Positions 1-12,039 of a stretch of 64,000 nucleotides of DNA are shown here, one piece after another (positions within the stretch are counted from its first letter, which is position 1; the number at the start of each line of letters is the position of its first letter). The DNA lies in NCBI GenBank assembly GCA_027627225.1, contig CM051030.1:28267927-28331926 (forward strand). Reading direction: 5' to 3'. The position numbers and the translations under genes are program-made. The notes below the pieces were generated by a model. The model did not search any database. It saw only the letters and a program-made list of their open reading frames with translations, and was not told where the DNA came from. The DNA comes from Congeria kusceri (taxonomy: Eukaryota; Mollusca; Bivalvia; Myida; Dreissenidae).

Positions 1-3000
1 TATAAAATACGTGCTATAAAAAAATGAAATGCGCATGCAAACAACACGCATAAATTACATGTATAATATATTAATTATGTGTATTTTCCACTATTCGTAA
101 CGTTAACATAATTATATAATATTAGCATATACGTGTGTGTTAAGATATATACAATTTAAGGTCTGATAAAACCACTGGCGATGAAAGTGCGTACACTTCA
201 ATTCAGCAGGATTTAATAGAGAGCAGTCACCGTTATAGCACACCTACATCAATACCCGAGCGAAAAATTGTACAAGGTGACGAAATGTTGAACGCTCAGA
301 AGAGTAAATTATATGAAAATTTGGTTGAGCATGAAGAGTACGGAAATACCGGTAGGCGCTCTTGGTGCATACATGATTTCATAAATCATTATTTAAAGGT
401 TTGATAGACATTTACGTTAGTTTTGGCTGTGTCACCTTAGTATGGCAAAACTTGCCTAGATATATTGTAATTTACATACTCCGAATAAATCCGAATACAG
501 AAATATGTTATTGAGTTTCTTCTTTAACCTTGACACCTTCTTCTACTAATTTTGTTTTGTGATAGATTCGCGTCCTTTGAACGTCTTCTTTTCATATTTC
601 TCTTGAAGGTCATCCACAACAAAACACGCCAGCTGACGAGTATGTATCTTATGTCGCAATAATTACATGCAAATAGTATGTATTCTGTGAAAAACATAAT
701 TTATTAATAACACATTTGCAATGATAAATGATAAAATATATTTAACCAATGTAAATGTAAGGTGTAAATGTAAAACGATATTTCAAATTAAACATAGTAA
801 TTATTGTCCATGAATATTGCGTCTGTCAATTTGTTTCAGTTCTCCGGGCACTATCACGTACGAATCACTGAACAGAAGTACACAGTCTGTAGAAGAGTAT
901 GAAATGATACAGTCAAGTCGTCACTGAGTGGGAAGTGTGTTCTTAACGTGGTGCATTGTGGATAATTCTGCTGCCAAGTAGTATGGAAGGAACTGATGAC
1001 AAGTATGTGTGAACATGAATATCAAACGCATACTTACCCAGTATCGCCCACGTGAATGTGACATTTAAAGTAGAAAATATGCGCTAACAAAACGTTTATA
1101 CTTCATACGTGAGTATATAGTGCAAATAAGTATTCTTGGTAAAATTATATGGACATAACACATTGACCGCAATGAGTGTCATATATTTGTAAGTATTTGT
1201 CAATAAGTTAATATGTGGCTCATCTACAAACAAATTCATATTGGACAATCTTGAAGTGTAAAGGTGCAAGTAACGCATAAATCAACAAAGAACATGGTGT
1301 TCTCTGTGTTTAAGACTACATATTGTACAATTGACAAATGCATTATGCTTATACTAAGAAGTGATACTGATATAGACATTGTATAAGCATGTATAAGCAG
1401 ATTTAAATCTTTTTGACCTGAACTATTACTCTGTCATGCATTTTCTTGAATTATGGTGGTTTTTGACTGATCATCTTAAATGAGTTTCTTGTTTGGGCAT
1501 ACTTGTTTTAAAATATATTTTATCTACATCTTTGACACTTGGTATGCATATTTAGCATGATGCGGTGAGTAAATGCACTCCCGTTTTTACGAAATTTGCA
1601 CCAATGAGACGTAACAAAATCCGTACAGTTAATAATTCAACAATGTTGTTATTACCATAAATTGTGTATTAACGATTATCCTTTCCGTAAACTTCATATT
1701 CCGCACGAATCCGTTGAAACACAATCCGAACACCTCCGTTCTTCCGCACCATTACGTAAAAGTCAGCGAAACGGTATAGGTGTTAAAGATGTATTCTAAC
1801 ACGTACCGCGGCTTTTTTTTTCATAGACAAAGAAGGAAATCACGTATGGGTAATTCTGCAATAATTACTACATTTACATAACTTATTAAACGTAAACATT
1901 ATGTACAATTTCATTGTATGTGAGTTTGCTAGAATGCTACTTTCACTGTACATTGCATCAATAAACATGACGTCATATTTTTTTTTATCAACGAAACTGA
2001 CGTCATCCGCTTAATATTTATGAATGAAGTTGACATTATATTGTTTTGTTATGATTCGTTGACGTCACTGAAACAAGTCAAGTCAGCACATATGAATAAC
2101 ATATATACACACATGCTATGCACAGTTTGTTTACCGACTTAATGAAACGCGTGTGAATGTACTTTGTAGGAAGATGGGCGGAGTGAAGATAAAATATAGT
2201 TATCATTCAATAACTTTAAAACAGAGACTAAGATCGTGTAAGAATTCACACGATGATTTCTTCATTAACATCCCTTTACCGACATCATTGAAACGTGTGT
2301 GCTTGTGCTACGTGTACCTTCTCATTGATATCTTAACAACAAACAACAATTAAGAAAGACAATCGACAATAGACCTCTGCAAATGAATTCTTATAAAACT
2401 ATACTTAAACACATACAAATAAACATCAACCTCCGCGCATAGATTTAACTGGTTCAGAGCCTATCTCGATTTTAAATCCCTGCCGGCATGAAGTTGCACG
2501 TGACCTAATCAGATCAAATGGCGCAATCCATTTGTGTTCATTTCATTTTAACTCGTAAAATATATAACTGGACCAATAATCCAACGTGTTTAAGTCCTAA
2601 TATCTCCCCTAATCCTTTCCAAATCTGGAAATATGTCCTTTGCGGTAGCAGTCGTTTATGAAGAGTACCGAGGAGGAAGTAACCGTTGCGATGAGTTGCA
2701 ATATACATAAGTAGTTATCTGCAAAATCATCTATGACGATGCAACAATAGCACACATGATTAAAATTAAATGATTGGATTAAAAACGACATGTAATTTCG
2801 CAAGCCAGGAAGTAAATCTAAAGATACATTTAATTGATTAACGATTATTATAATTAAGATCAATGCGACAGTTTTCATTACACTTGTACAGCACGTACTA
2901 CTATATTAAATAAGTAAATACATGATACAAAGAATATAATGCTAATATATAAATATAACTGTATTACAATGATGTACGACATACAAACCGATACTGTAAG

Positions 3001-4198
3001 CGATTTTCTATGAAATTGAGTATACTTAGAAATTATCTGCTACCACAATATTTCCATATGGATACGAAACAAATGTATGCATTTGAGTCGAACATTCTTA
3101 ACTGGCTATCCACTTGCTTTACTAGAACTATCGTTTAGAAATCGCTGCCATAGTGCAAACAGGTGCCAACTGACATTTTTACCAAAATTGACTTTTTTTT
3201 TTACATATTTTGATACAATTATAAAAGATCTTTATTCTGCCAAAAAATCTAAATTGAATATTGATTTTTTTGTACCAAAATTTAACATAACAAAAAAGTA
3301 CTAAGTGATAAACAAAATAATGTTAGTGGGAAAAGGTACCATTTAACAAACGGCTCATTTTTATCAACTGTTTTTGTTTTTTCTTGATACTAATAATACA
3401 GAACTTTGAAGCAAATGGCAACTTTTGCTCTCTTTAATGTAACACTTGTAATTTGAACGAAACTTAATATAAGATTTTATTTAAATTGTATCTTCGAACT
3501 AATCATCGGCAGTGAATACACATCCCAGCTGCTTACAGGACTGATAACAAGGTGTCCAGTTTCTCAGTGCTCAGCATTGGAATATTGTTTGTTATCTTGT
3601 TTATAATGGGCCAATTAAAACGGTGTATTTGTGCATTGATAAACGGGGAGATCTTGGATTCTTTCTAAGGATTTGAATTGAAGCATTCACTAGCAGGAAA
3701 AACACATGGTGATGGTCAGTTAATATCTCATCAATATTTCAAGTCATGGAGAAATTATAAGCTGTAAGTATTGGTTTTTCTTATTTACAATAAATATTGG
3801 CATCATTAAAATGAGTATAGTTTTCAAAAGAATTATTTTAAATACGGTAGTGGCGGACACATTGGTTGTGTTTATATCGGCTGTTGTATTTTGCTAATTT
3901 TCGTAAATGTTCTGACTTTTTATCGATATGTGTTGGGTGTGAAATGAATCAGTGTGTTACCTAGAATGGTCTAATGATCTTAAATCAATGAAAACAGTGG
4001 ACATAAGGATGTAAACCAGCTGCGCTCATTGTGAGTAAATCTGTCTTTGTTACGAACTATTCATAACTATAAACTATATATAGAAGTTTGATCTATTTTT
4101 AGCAACAAACAATGAGAAATATCGGGTAGCATACACAGCTGTTACGCATACTTTTTTCCCATCCTATACTGTTCAAATTAGATAGAGCACCTCATATA
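1..4198. other. Non-coding AT-rich stretch
   Basis: I see no convincing gene in this stretch. Short open frames lack recognisable domains and codon structure. It contains three TGACGTCA palindromes near 2 kb (listed separately). Two loosely similar segments, TTTACCGAC followed by AATGAAACG near 2131 and a TTTACCGACATCATTGAAACG-like copy near 2275, suggest a degenerate local duplication. The last few hundred bases probably hold the 5' UTR of the LINE that follows, but its 5' boundary cannot be placed. Confidence 0.5.
1968..2067. promoter_or_regulatory. Cluster of three CRE-type palindromes
   Basis: Three perfect TGACGTCA octamers lie at 1968-1975, 1998-2005 and 2060-2067. This is the consensus site for CREB/ATF bZIP dimers. 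Three perfect copies within 100 bases of AT-rich DNA is more than expected by chance, but no gene starts nearby that I can recognise. It may be an enhancer, or part of an unrecognised repeat, since other GACGTC-containing sites occur in the window (37.77, 58.11 and 59.5 kb). Confidence 0.35.
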
Positions 4199-5074
4199 AT
4201 GAGCCTTACTACATCCACCCCCAATACTGGTGCCAAAACCAAGAGGACTATTTCCTTGTTGTCAACTCCAGAGGACCAAGGTGAGCAGAAGAAAAACCGA
4301 GTCGAAAGCAATTCCAATTGTGAGTTCAATTATACCTTTGAAAGTATGGCCGAAACTGAAAAATCTGGTAATGTTGCATTTGACGACAACACCATGAGGG
4401 CCATCAAACAGACCGTCCAAGAGGCCATCAATAACTCACTTTCCATCCAAATGAAAAGCATGATCGAGACAATCATTACCGGGGTAGTGGATGGTTTATC
4501 AAAACGGATAGAATGCCTTGAACATGAAAACCTATCACGTAGAAATGAAAATCGCATCCTTAAAGATCGCATGGTAGACATAGAAAATACGATGGATGCC
4601 AGTGAACAGCATAGTCGACGTAACAACTTGCGTATCTTCGGTATCCCGGAAAGTGAGGACTCAAATGAAAGTACTGATAGTCTTGTTATGAAACTGTGTG
4701 AGTCTATGGGAGCTGACATATCTATAGGCCAAATCGACCGCTCACACAGAACCGGAAAACCGGGAGGGCGACGACCACGCCCTATCATTGCAAAATTTAT
4801 CAGCTACCGAGCCAGGCAAAAGTTGTATTCCCTTCGACGAAACCTCAAGACAAACAGAGAGCTCGCTCGGGTTTTCATCAACGAGGACCTTACCCAGAGA
4901 CGTGCACAGTTGTTAATTGTCGCGCGTGGACTGGCAAAATCAAAGAAAATTGAAAGCGTCTGGTCTGCTGATGGTACACTTCTCATACGGGTGTTGGAAA
5001 ACGGCGAGTCGAAAATCAAACGTATCAGCTGCGAATTTGAGTTAGACTGCGAATCAGCTGCGAATATAAATTGA
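4199..5074 (+). CDS. LINE ORF1 protein (coiled coil plus RRM-like region)
   Basis: This is an intact 291-residue ORF with a true ATG. The first 70 residues are polar and low in complexity. Residues about 70-140 are rich in heptad-like Leu/Ile/Met and charged residues, suggesting a trimerising coiled coil. From about 140 comes the block RRNNLRIFGIPE, which begins an RRM-like fold, and then a basic C-terminal region with DRSHRTGKPGG and FISYRARQKLYSLRR. This order is that of L1-type ORF1 (Transposase_22-like) RNA-binding proteins, which coat LINE RNA in cytoplasmic RNPs and act as chaperones in target-primed reverse transcription. ORF2 of the same element follows after a spacer. ORF1 is intact although ORF2 is broken. 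Confidence 0.8.
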   Translation: MSLTTSTPNTGAKTKRTISLLSTPEDQGEQKKNRVESNSNCEFNYTFESMAETEKSGNVAFDDNTMRAIKQTVQEAINNSLSIQMKSMIETIITGVVDGLSKRIECLEHENLSRRNENRILKDRMVDIENTMDASEQHSRRNNLRIFGIPESEDSNESTDSLVMKLCESMGADISIGQIDRSHRTGKPGGRRPRPIIAKFISYRARQKLYSLRRNLKTNRELARVFINEDLTQRRAQLLIVARGLAKSKKIESVWSADGTLLIRVLENGESKIKRISCEFELDCESAANIN

Positions 5075-5860
5075 TGTAACTGGTCTATTCTTTTTTGTGC
5101 AGTTTATGTCTGAACCATACTGTTCTAATTAAACAGCACGAATGTCACGGGATTTACGCTACTGTTTACACTATTCAACATGGTATTTTGTACTTTAACA
5201 TTAGTTGAAGACAATTGTATTGACTATTATGTACATGAAAACAGTTCTCCAACCACGATACATTGTTGTAGTTCTTAGTTTTATAGATATCTAACTATTG
5301 TGAAAATGCCTACATTTTGTGTTATCGGTTATTTTAGCATATTATCGTGACCTATCATAATCCTTGTATAAGTTTTATGTACTACATGTGGCTACGTGTA
5401 AATGGAAACCTCGTATTTGTTATTGCGATACATACTACCATCTTTTTGTGTATATTTAGTGTTATTATCGTGACCTATCATAATTGATGTATAAGTATCT
5501 ACTACATTACGTTATATTGTATCGTAATGTTATATGCTATATATAATCTTGGTGAAACACCTGCCTAAACCAAATACTCCTCTTGTACTGTTCATTAGTA
5601 AGATAGAATAAGTAAATTCCATTCTAGTATTCCTAGTATATTACATGTAGATGGAAACCTTTCGTTCTGATACAAAATATTGGGCTATTTGTCTATACGT
5701 TGTACTATTAGTTTCAGCTTAATATATTAAAAAATTGTATGCATCCTCTTTTCCTCCGGGATATTTACACTTGTCGCAAAATTTAGTTCTATGCGTAGGT
5801 ATTTCAAACGAATCATGTCAGCGTTCCAGTCTCATCTTGTCTACATCGGAACTCTTCATT
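5075..5860 (+). other. Long inter-ORF spacer of the outer LINE
   Basis: About 0.8 kb without a coding frame separates ORF1 from the first in-frame ATG of ORF2. It contains a direct repeat: TTATCGTGACCTATCATAAT is found exactly at 5342-5361 and 5465-5484, each followed by TGTATAAGT-like sequence, a 123-base period. How ORF2 is translated across such a spacer is not evident from the sequence. Confidence 0.5.
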
Positions 5861-8351
5861 ATGTCAAATACTAAACATATGTCTGGAAACGCTGTCATGA
5901 CAATATATAGGGCTCCACTTTTTTTCCCTTTACTCATGCATTTACTTTTTGCCTGTCAAGTATGGATGAATGGTTTCAGTCTAATATCATTATACATATG
6001 TATATATAGATCAATGAACGCATCGTATACAGTTGAACATTCAAGTAAATGTTTTCGGGTAGCAAATCGTAAATACGATGATATTATATTTCTGAAAAAG
6101 CTCCTTAACTGCCTTGCTGTTGCAACAACAGCATTTTGGCTTGTATACTTAATTTTACAATCAGGTGACATACATCCGAACCCTGGGCCAACATTATCTG
6201 AATTCACTGATACAGATAGTTCTGCTTCCAATTGCAGTAACTCAGCGACACAACACATATCCTTTGTGCATTACAATATTCAAAGCTTATTGCATAAAGT
6301 ATACATCCTTTTCACTGGTCTACGAGAATTTGACATAATTGCGTTTACCGAAACATGGCTGAATGACTCTATCCTATCAAGTGATCTCCTCTTAAATGGT
6401 TTTCACCAGCCAATCAGAAAAGATCGCCCCCTGGATTCACATGGTGGTGAAGCAATATACATTAATGAAAATATTGCTTTTAAACGTAGACTCGATCTTG
6501 AATTAAACCATATTGAATGTATATGGATCGAAATATTTCCTAACAAAAATAAATCGATTCTTTTTGGTGTATGTTATAGACCCCCTAGTGCTGATAGATT
6601 GTATATGGAAGCCATTGAAGACTCGATTGGGCTTGCAAATGACACTCGTATAGATGATATTGTTATTACAGGGGACTTTAATTTGAATCTTCTGTCTCCT
6701 TCTTCTGCACGAAAAATAGATGACATTTGCATACAATACAATCTCACACAACTTATAAATGAACCCTCACATTACTCAGAGCAAACATCATCAATAATTT
6801 ACCTAATATTTGTAAGTAACAAGAATAATGTATTGCTATCTGGAGTTGGCGAACCCTTGTTAGAACAAAATATTCGCTATCATTGTCCCGTTTTCGTAAT
6901 ACTAAAATTTATTAAACCAAAAACTAAAATATACTCTCGACACATTTGGAGCTATGACATTGGTGATTATAATATGTTACGACGCTTATTGTCAGATATT
7001 CAATGGGATCTATGCAAAAGTGAGGACATTGATACTTATGCTGAAAACATTACCAACACTGTATTGCAAACTGCAAAAACATGCATCCCAAACAAAACTG
7101 TATGTATACGCTCGTATGATTTACCGTGGATAAACAATAACATTAAGAAAAAAATTCGACAGCGAAAACGATTATATCGTAAAGCCAAAAAGTTAAATAC
7201 TGATACACACTGGTCAAATTTTCGACGTGTCCGAAATGAAGTAATTTTACTCTTACGCAATTCAAAAACCGTATATTTTGAAAACATTGCAAACAAACTG
7301 AAGTCTTCTGATCTCTGTGCCAAAGAATGGTGGAACATTCTACGGTCTTTTATTTCTCCAAACTCTCAAAATACAATTCCACCCCTCTTCGATGAACACT
7401 CGAACACTTTCGAGGTAAACGGCCCAAGCAAGGCTAATATTTTAAATAAGCACTTTGCTAGTCAATCTTTAATTAATGAAACATATCGTAATCTTCCATC
7501 TGTACACAATGCCAGTACTAATAATTTCCTTCAGACAATTTGTATATCACAGGAAGAGGTCATTGATTCGATTAAATGCCTTAAAGTAGGAAAAGCATCG
7601 GGTCCTGATGGAATTGATAACCGAATCCTCCGGGAAGCAATGTACCAACTTAGTTATCCCCTTTGTGAACTGTTTAATTCGTGTTTAACTGCTTGTAAAA
7701 TGCCGTCTTGTTGGAAAATTGCAAATGTTTGCCCGATCTTTAAAAAGGGCGATCCAGCTTTAGCATCAAATTACCGTCCGATATCTCTATTAAACACCTC
7801 CGAAAAAGTCTTTGAAAGAATCATACATAAACACATATTTAACTTCCTTCGGTCAAACTCTATTTTCACACCTCCACAATCAGGTTTTTTGCCTGGCGAC
7901 TCGACAGTTAACCAGTTAACGTATATATATAATACCTTTTGCAAAGCCTTAGATAATGGTTTGGAAGTAAGAGCAGTCTTCTTTGATATAAGCAAAGCCT
8001 TTGACAAAGTATGGCACAAAGGTCTACTATTTAAACTTCAACAAGCAGGCATACGAGGTAACTTATTGGCATTCATATCTAACTACCTCTCTAATCGAAA
8101 ACAGAACGTTATTCTACCAGGAGCACAGTCCGATACTATTTAAATTTTAGCTGGGGTCCCACAGGGCTCTATTTTAGGTCCTCTTCTTTTCCTCGTGTAT
8201 ATTAATGACATAGTCACCGATATACAAGCCCGAATTAACTTGTTTGCCGATGATACTAGTCTATACATGGTTGTTAACACTCCAACTGAAACTGCTGCTC
8301 TATTGCAATCTGACATAGATAAAATTTCCAGCTGGGCGGATAAATGGTTAG
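5861..8351 (+). pseudogene. Outer LINE ORF2, N-terminal part: endonuclease and reverse transcriptase
   Basis: The frame opens at 5735 with a TTG, but the first ATG is at 5861. A hydrophobic N-terminal leader ends in a 2A-like motif (6167-6190). The AP-type endonuclease follows (FVHYNIQSL, FTETWL, GVCYRPP, GDFNLNL). Two catalytic aspartates appear replaced by tyrosine: the usual IDL is IYL near 6800, and the usual SDH is RYH near 6880. The RT begins with ASGPDGIDN and NYRPISLLNT, continues through FFDISKAFDKV, meets a TAA at 8141-8143, and carries on in the same frame with [13 protein letters not shown] and FADDTSLY. At about 8351 it is cut by an antisense LINE and resumes in frame at 13179. 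It is a dead copy. Confidence 0.88.
6167..6190 (+). other. 2A-like ribosome-skipping motif, DIHPNPGP
   Basis: ORF2 codes SGDIHPNPGP just after a hydrophobic stretch (VATTAFWLVYLILQ). The canonical 2A consensus is D-V/I-E-x-N-P-G-P; here only the Glu differs (His). 2A-like peptides upstream of the AP endonuclease have been described in non-LTR retrotransposons of sea urchin, amphioxus and molluscs. If active, translation would release the leader peptide at the final Gly-Pro and start the EN-RT protein with proline. Whether the His variant works is unknown to me. Confidence 0.6.
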
Positions 8352-8604
8352 TAGATAGATAGATAGATATTTTATTTCAGACTTGTACATTGTACATCGT
8401 CTACAACACATAAAATAATATAAATACAATGTCAACGTGAAATGCATGGGTTAACAATATTTTGGATATTAAATAATATATTTAAAATTAGTTATTCAAT
8501 ATATACCACATTAACCTAACATACTTGTATATACTTGTATATATGTATTTTATTTGCTATCTGAAATATATAAGACTAAACATGTTTGCAATGGAGATGA
8601 GCAT

Positions 8605-11600
8605 TTAGGCAAAAGTGTTATGGAATGCAGAACGTACACTCAAAGCTTCTTTTAAAAACATACAAAGATTTATAAGTTCAGTTCTATTATTAGTTTTCAA
8701 CAATTGGACATATTTAAAAACCGATGGGCGTGCACGGTATTTTAGTTTAACATATTTATTTCTTAGATCAGAAAAGCAGGGACAAATACAAATAAAGTGA
8801 TATTCGTCTTCGACGTCAAACTTGTTATTTTGTAAACAATATAAACAGTATCTTTCATTTCTAGGTGTATTATTTCTATTATATGTACCGGTCTGAATCC
8901 GTAAAGGATGAGCAGACATTCTCAATCTACACAGATAAAACCTTAGGCTTCTCGGGACAACATTTAAATATATTTCATATTCTATAGAAGTTTTGAATTG
9001 TCTATAAACATCCAGCATCGAACTATTCTCGAGTAAATTAAACCATTCCTGTTTAAATGCATCAATTACTCTATTTTTAAAGGTACTTATACATGTTTTA
9101 ACATCTATGGAATGTACATTATCAAATACAAAAGATAATCCGTAATCGTTTAACAATTTTCTCAACTGAAATACCCAGTTACGATTACCATAGTCACAAT
9201 CAGCTACAGCTTGAACATATACACGTTTTAAAATAATGTTATCCGTGGATACAATTTTAAGCCAATACTTGACAATACGAACATATCTGCTTATATACAG
9301 GGGGTATCTGCCCAGTTCACCGTAGACAGCGGCGGTGCAGGTATTAGAAGGAACATTTAACAATCGTTTACAAAATTTCAAATGAATTCTTTCAATTTCT
9401 TTACTTCTGGTGTGACCCCAAAGTTCAGACCCATAGCTTAAAATTGAACCTACAAACGAATCAAACAATTGACATAATAATTTTGGTTTTAAGTCATACA
9501 TTTTACATTTAGTAAGCAAAATATTCATTGCCTTAAGAGCCTTTCCAACCAGATGCTCTTCATTTAGGTTAAAACTACCGGTATATTTAAACACCAGTCC
9601 AAGGTAATTAAAATTATCTACTACTTCTACTGGTTGGCCATTGTAAGACCAACTTTCGGTGGGCAAAAGCCCACCTCGCTTTCGGAAAACCATAATTTTT
9701 GTTTTTTCTACATTAACTTGCAATCCCCATGTATTGCAGTACTCGTATAAATAATCTAAATGAGTTTGAATTTCGTTTGGAGATTTACCAACAATAGCCA
9801 TGTCATCAGCAAAGAGTAAAAGTAACAAAATTATATCATCAATTTGTAGACCTGAGTCAATATCATTTTGCAAATACAGTTCTAAGTCCTCAACAAAGAG
9901 AGAAAACAACAGAGGAGACATTACCTCCCCTTGTCGTAGTCCTACTGCATATACGAAGTAATCAGAATAGGAAGACAACGATTTTACACATGATTTTACT
10001 TTTCCGTACATATCGCGCACAATTCTTAGGATCTTGCCTTGAATTCCTGATTTGTACAATTTAAACCATAACCCATTTCTATATATAGAATCGAAGCATT
10101 TCATCATATCGACGAAAATGACGTATAAACGCTTGTTTTTATATGAGTAATGTTGTATTAAAGACAAAAGAATGAACGCAGCATCAATAGTAGATCGCCC
10201 TTTTTGAAATCCGAACTGCGCGTCCGAAATAAGATTATTTTCATTACAAACTTGTTCGACACGGTTATTCAATACAGTTGTAAATAGTTTAGATAGGCAG
10301 CTCACAAGCGTAATCCCCCGATAGTTATTAACGTCATTAACCGGACCCTTTTTGTGAATCGGAATAATTATACCTTCTGCCCATGCGTCTGGAAAATATC
10401 CAGAGTTAAGAACTGTGTTAAACAAGTCACATATATGCGAAGACAATATATCAACTGTTTCAATGAAATATTCATTTAACAGATAATCAGTACCGCTTGA
10501 TTTGTTACGCTTCAAAGATTTAATAGCTTTTACGATTTCATCAACGCTGATCGGCCTATCAAGTTCAGGGTAAACATCATTAGGCATGTTAAAATCGTTT
10601 TGCTCGTTAAAAGTTTCTGATTCCTCATTTCTGCAATTGAAAAGATTACTGCTAATATTTTCAAAATATTCGCGAAAGTCCCCTAAGGAAATATCTTCAG
10701 AATGTTTACGTGATCGGGATTTAAAATGTTTCCAAAAATCTTTAGGTTTAGATTTCTTCATCTGTTCAAGCTCAAGCATTTTACTTTTATAATGTAAACG
10801 TTTCTTTTTCCTAACTATATTTTTATACCTAGCTTTACATTCACATAAATTAATCCTGTTAGATTCAGTTCTCTGAGAATTAAATAATTTAAGAGCGTCA
10901 ACATAACAAGAACGCGCTGTTTTACATTCATTATCAAACCACACATTTTTAAATTGTGTACTATCTTTGAAACACATTTCATCTTTAAAATAGCACGTTT
11001 TACAAAACAGGGGATCTGCTACGCTTCGTATTGTATTAGTAAAATCATTTAGCATATTATTAACAGAATCTCTGTTTGAGCAATCAACGTTGTCCACAAT
11101 AGCATTAAACTTGATCAAATTACCTATAATTCCTGAGCGAAATTGCTCCCTAGAATGCACATTCCACTTATATTTCATTTCCGCATGACTAGTTTTATCA
11201 CGTCTATTTTTATTACAACACAATGCAAAGTTTACTGGGGCGTGATCGCTCCATTCATTAAAACTATCAATACAAAAACGAGATAGTTGTGAAAAATTAC
11301 AATCGGCAGTGAGCAGATAATCAATTACAGAACAGCCGTTATGCGACAAAAAAGTATACTGATTTGAGTTTCCTAGCCGGCCATTAACAATACGCATACC
11401 GGTTGCCTTACAAAAGTCTAGCAACTTAATACCATGATTATTGTGCCTTTGATCTAACGAGGCCCTGCTAGGAGTACAATCTGGACTATAATCGATTTCA
11501 TCGATGCAAATATTCACTCTATCATGCAAAATATAATCATTCTTTTCACCAACACGACTGTTAAAATCACCGCATATATAAATTGCGCCCTTATTATCAT

Positions 11601-12039
11601 AATCTGAAATATCGTTTTCTAAAATTTGAAATAAGTCAACACTTAAATAGTTATAGACTGGCGAATCCTCACCCCAAATGTAAACGCCACATATAAAAAT
11701 ATCTTGTTCCATGTTAAAAAATACATGATCTAGTCTTAACCAAATTATGGCGTCATAATGATTTTTTATAATTTCTATACCGCCCTCTAAATAATCCCTG
11801 TAACAAAGCAATAGACCGCCACTACTTCGTTTGGCATTTCTATTTTGGAAAGTCCTGTAAAAGTTATGGGTAATATAACCATTTAGTTCTACGTTAGAAT
11901 TTGATTTACACCACGATTCATACAAAAAACAAATGTCATAATTTGCCAATATCCCAACAAAATCAACACTTTCCTTCTTATCTTGCGACAGACCATTAAT
12001 GTTCCACGATAAAACAGACAGTTCATCTCCTGCGTACCC
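8605..12039 (-). CDS. Inner LINE ORF2: AP endonuclease-reverse transcriptase, opening directly after the ORF1 UAG
   Basis: The frame opens at the codon after the ORF1 stop (12042-12040) and runs about 1,144 codons without interruption. SWNINGLS, the first endonuclease motif, lies about 11 codons downstream. The next landmarks are LYESW, then GDFNSR, then YTFLSHNGCSVIDYLL, then WSDHAPV. All expected EN residues are present. The RT holds NYRGITLVSCLSKLF, FGFQKGRST, FVDMMKCFDSI, GLRQGEVMSPLLF and LLFADDMAIVG. The C-terminus has a knuckle, CLYCLQNN...EYHFICIC. No AUG precedes the endonuclease motif in frame; the first in-frame Met is about 110 codons in. Expression therefore needs UAG readthrough, a non-AUG start, or this copy has a CAG-to-TAG change in a one-ORF family. 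It nicks DNA and primes reverse transcription of its own RNA. Confidence 0.9.
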   Translation of the reverse strand, partial: GYAGDELSVLSWNINGLSQDKKESVDFVGILANYDICFLYESWCKSNSNVELNGYITHNFYRTFQNRNAKRSSGGLLLCYRDYLEGGIEIIKNHYDAIIWLRLDHVFFNMEQDIFICGVYIWGEDSPVYNYLSVDLFQILENDISDYDNKGAIYICGDFNSRVGEKNDYILHDRVNICIDEIDYSPDCTPSRASLDQRHNNHGIKLLDFCKATGMRIVNGRLGNSNQYTFLSHNGCSVIDYLLTADCNFSQLSRFCIDSFNEWSDHAPVNFALCCNKNRRDKTSHAEMKYKWNVHSREQFRSGIIGNLIKFNAIVDNVDCSNRDSVNNMLNDFTNTIRSVADPLFCKTCYFKDEMCFKDSTQFKNVWFDNECKTARSCYVDALKLFNSQRTESNRINLCECKARYKNIVRKKKRLHYKSKMLELEQMKKSKPKDFWKHFKSRSRKHSEDISLGDFREYFENISSNLFNCRNEESETFNEQNDFNMPNDVYPELDRPISVDEIVKAIKSLKRNKSSGTDYLLNEYFIETVDILSSHICDLFNTVLNSGYFPDAWAEGIIIPIHKKGPVNDVNNYRGITLVSCLSKLFTTVLNNRVEQVCNENNLISDAQFGFQKGRSTIDAAFILLSLIQHYSYKNKRLYVIFVDMMKCFDSIYRNGLWFKLYKSGIQGKILRIVRDMYGKVKSCVKSLSSYSDYFVYAVGLRQGEVMSPLLFSLFVEDLELYLQNDIDSGLQIDDIILLLLLFADDMAIVGKSPNEIQTHLDYLYEYCNTWGLQVNVEKTKIMVFRKRGGLLPTESWSYNGQPVEVVDNFNYLGLVFKYTGSFNLNEEHLVGKALKAMNILLTKCKMYDLKPKLLCQLFDSFVGSILSYGSELWGHTRSKEIERIHLKFCKRLLNVPSNTCTAAVYGELGRYPLYISRYVRIVKYWLKIVSTDNIILKRVYVQAVADCDYGNRNWVFQLRKLLNDYGLSFVFDNVHSIDVKTCISTFKNRVIDAFKQEWFNLLENSSMLDVYRQFKTSIEYEIYLNVVPRSLRFYLCRLRMSAHPLRIQTGTYNRNNTPRNERYCLYCLQNNKFDVEDEYHFICICPCFSDLRNKYVKLKYRARPSVFKYVQLLKTNNRTELINLCMFLKEALSVRSAFHNTFA

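Noticed and set aside
4330..4788. 152-codon minus-strand frame opposite the outer LINE ORF1
   Set aside because: Shadow of ORF1; the plus-strand frame has the RNA-binding protein motifs.
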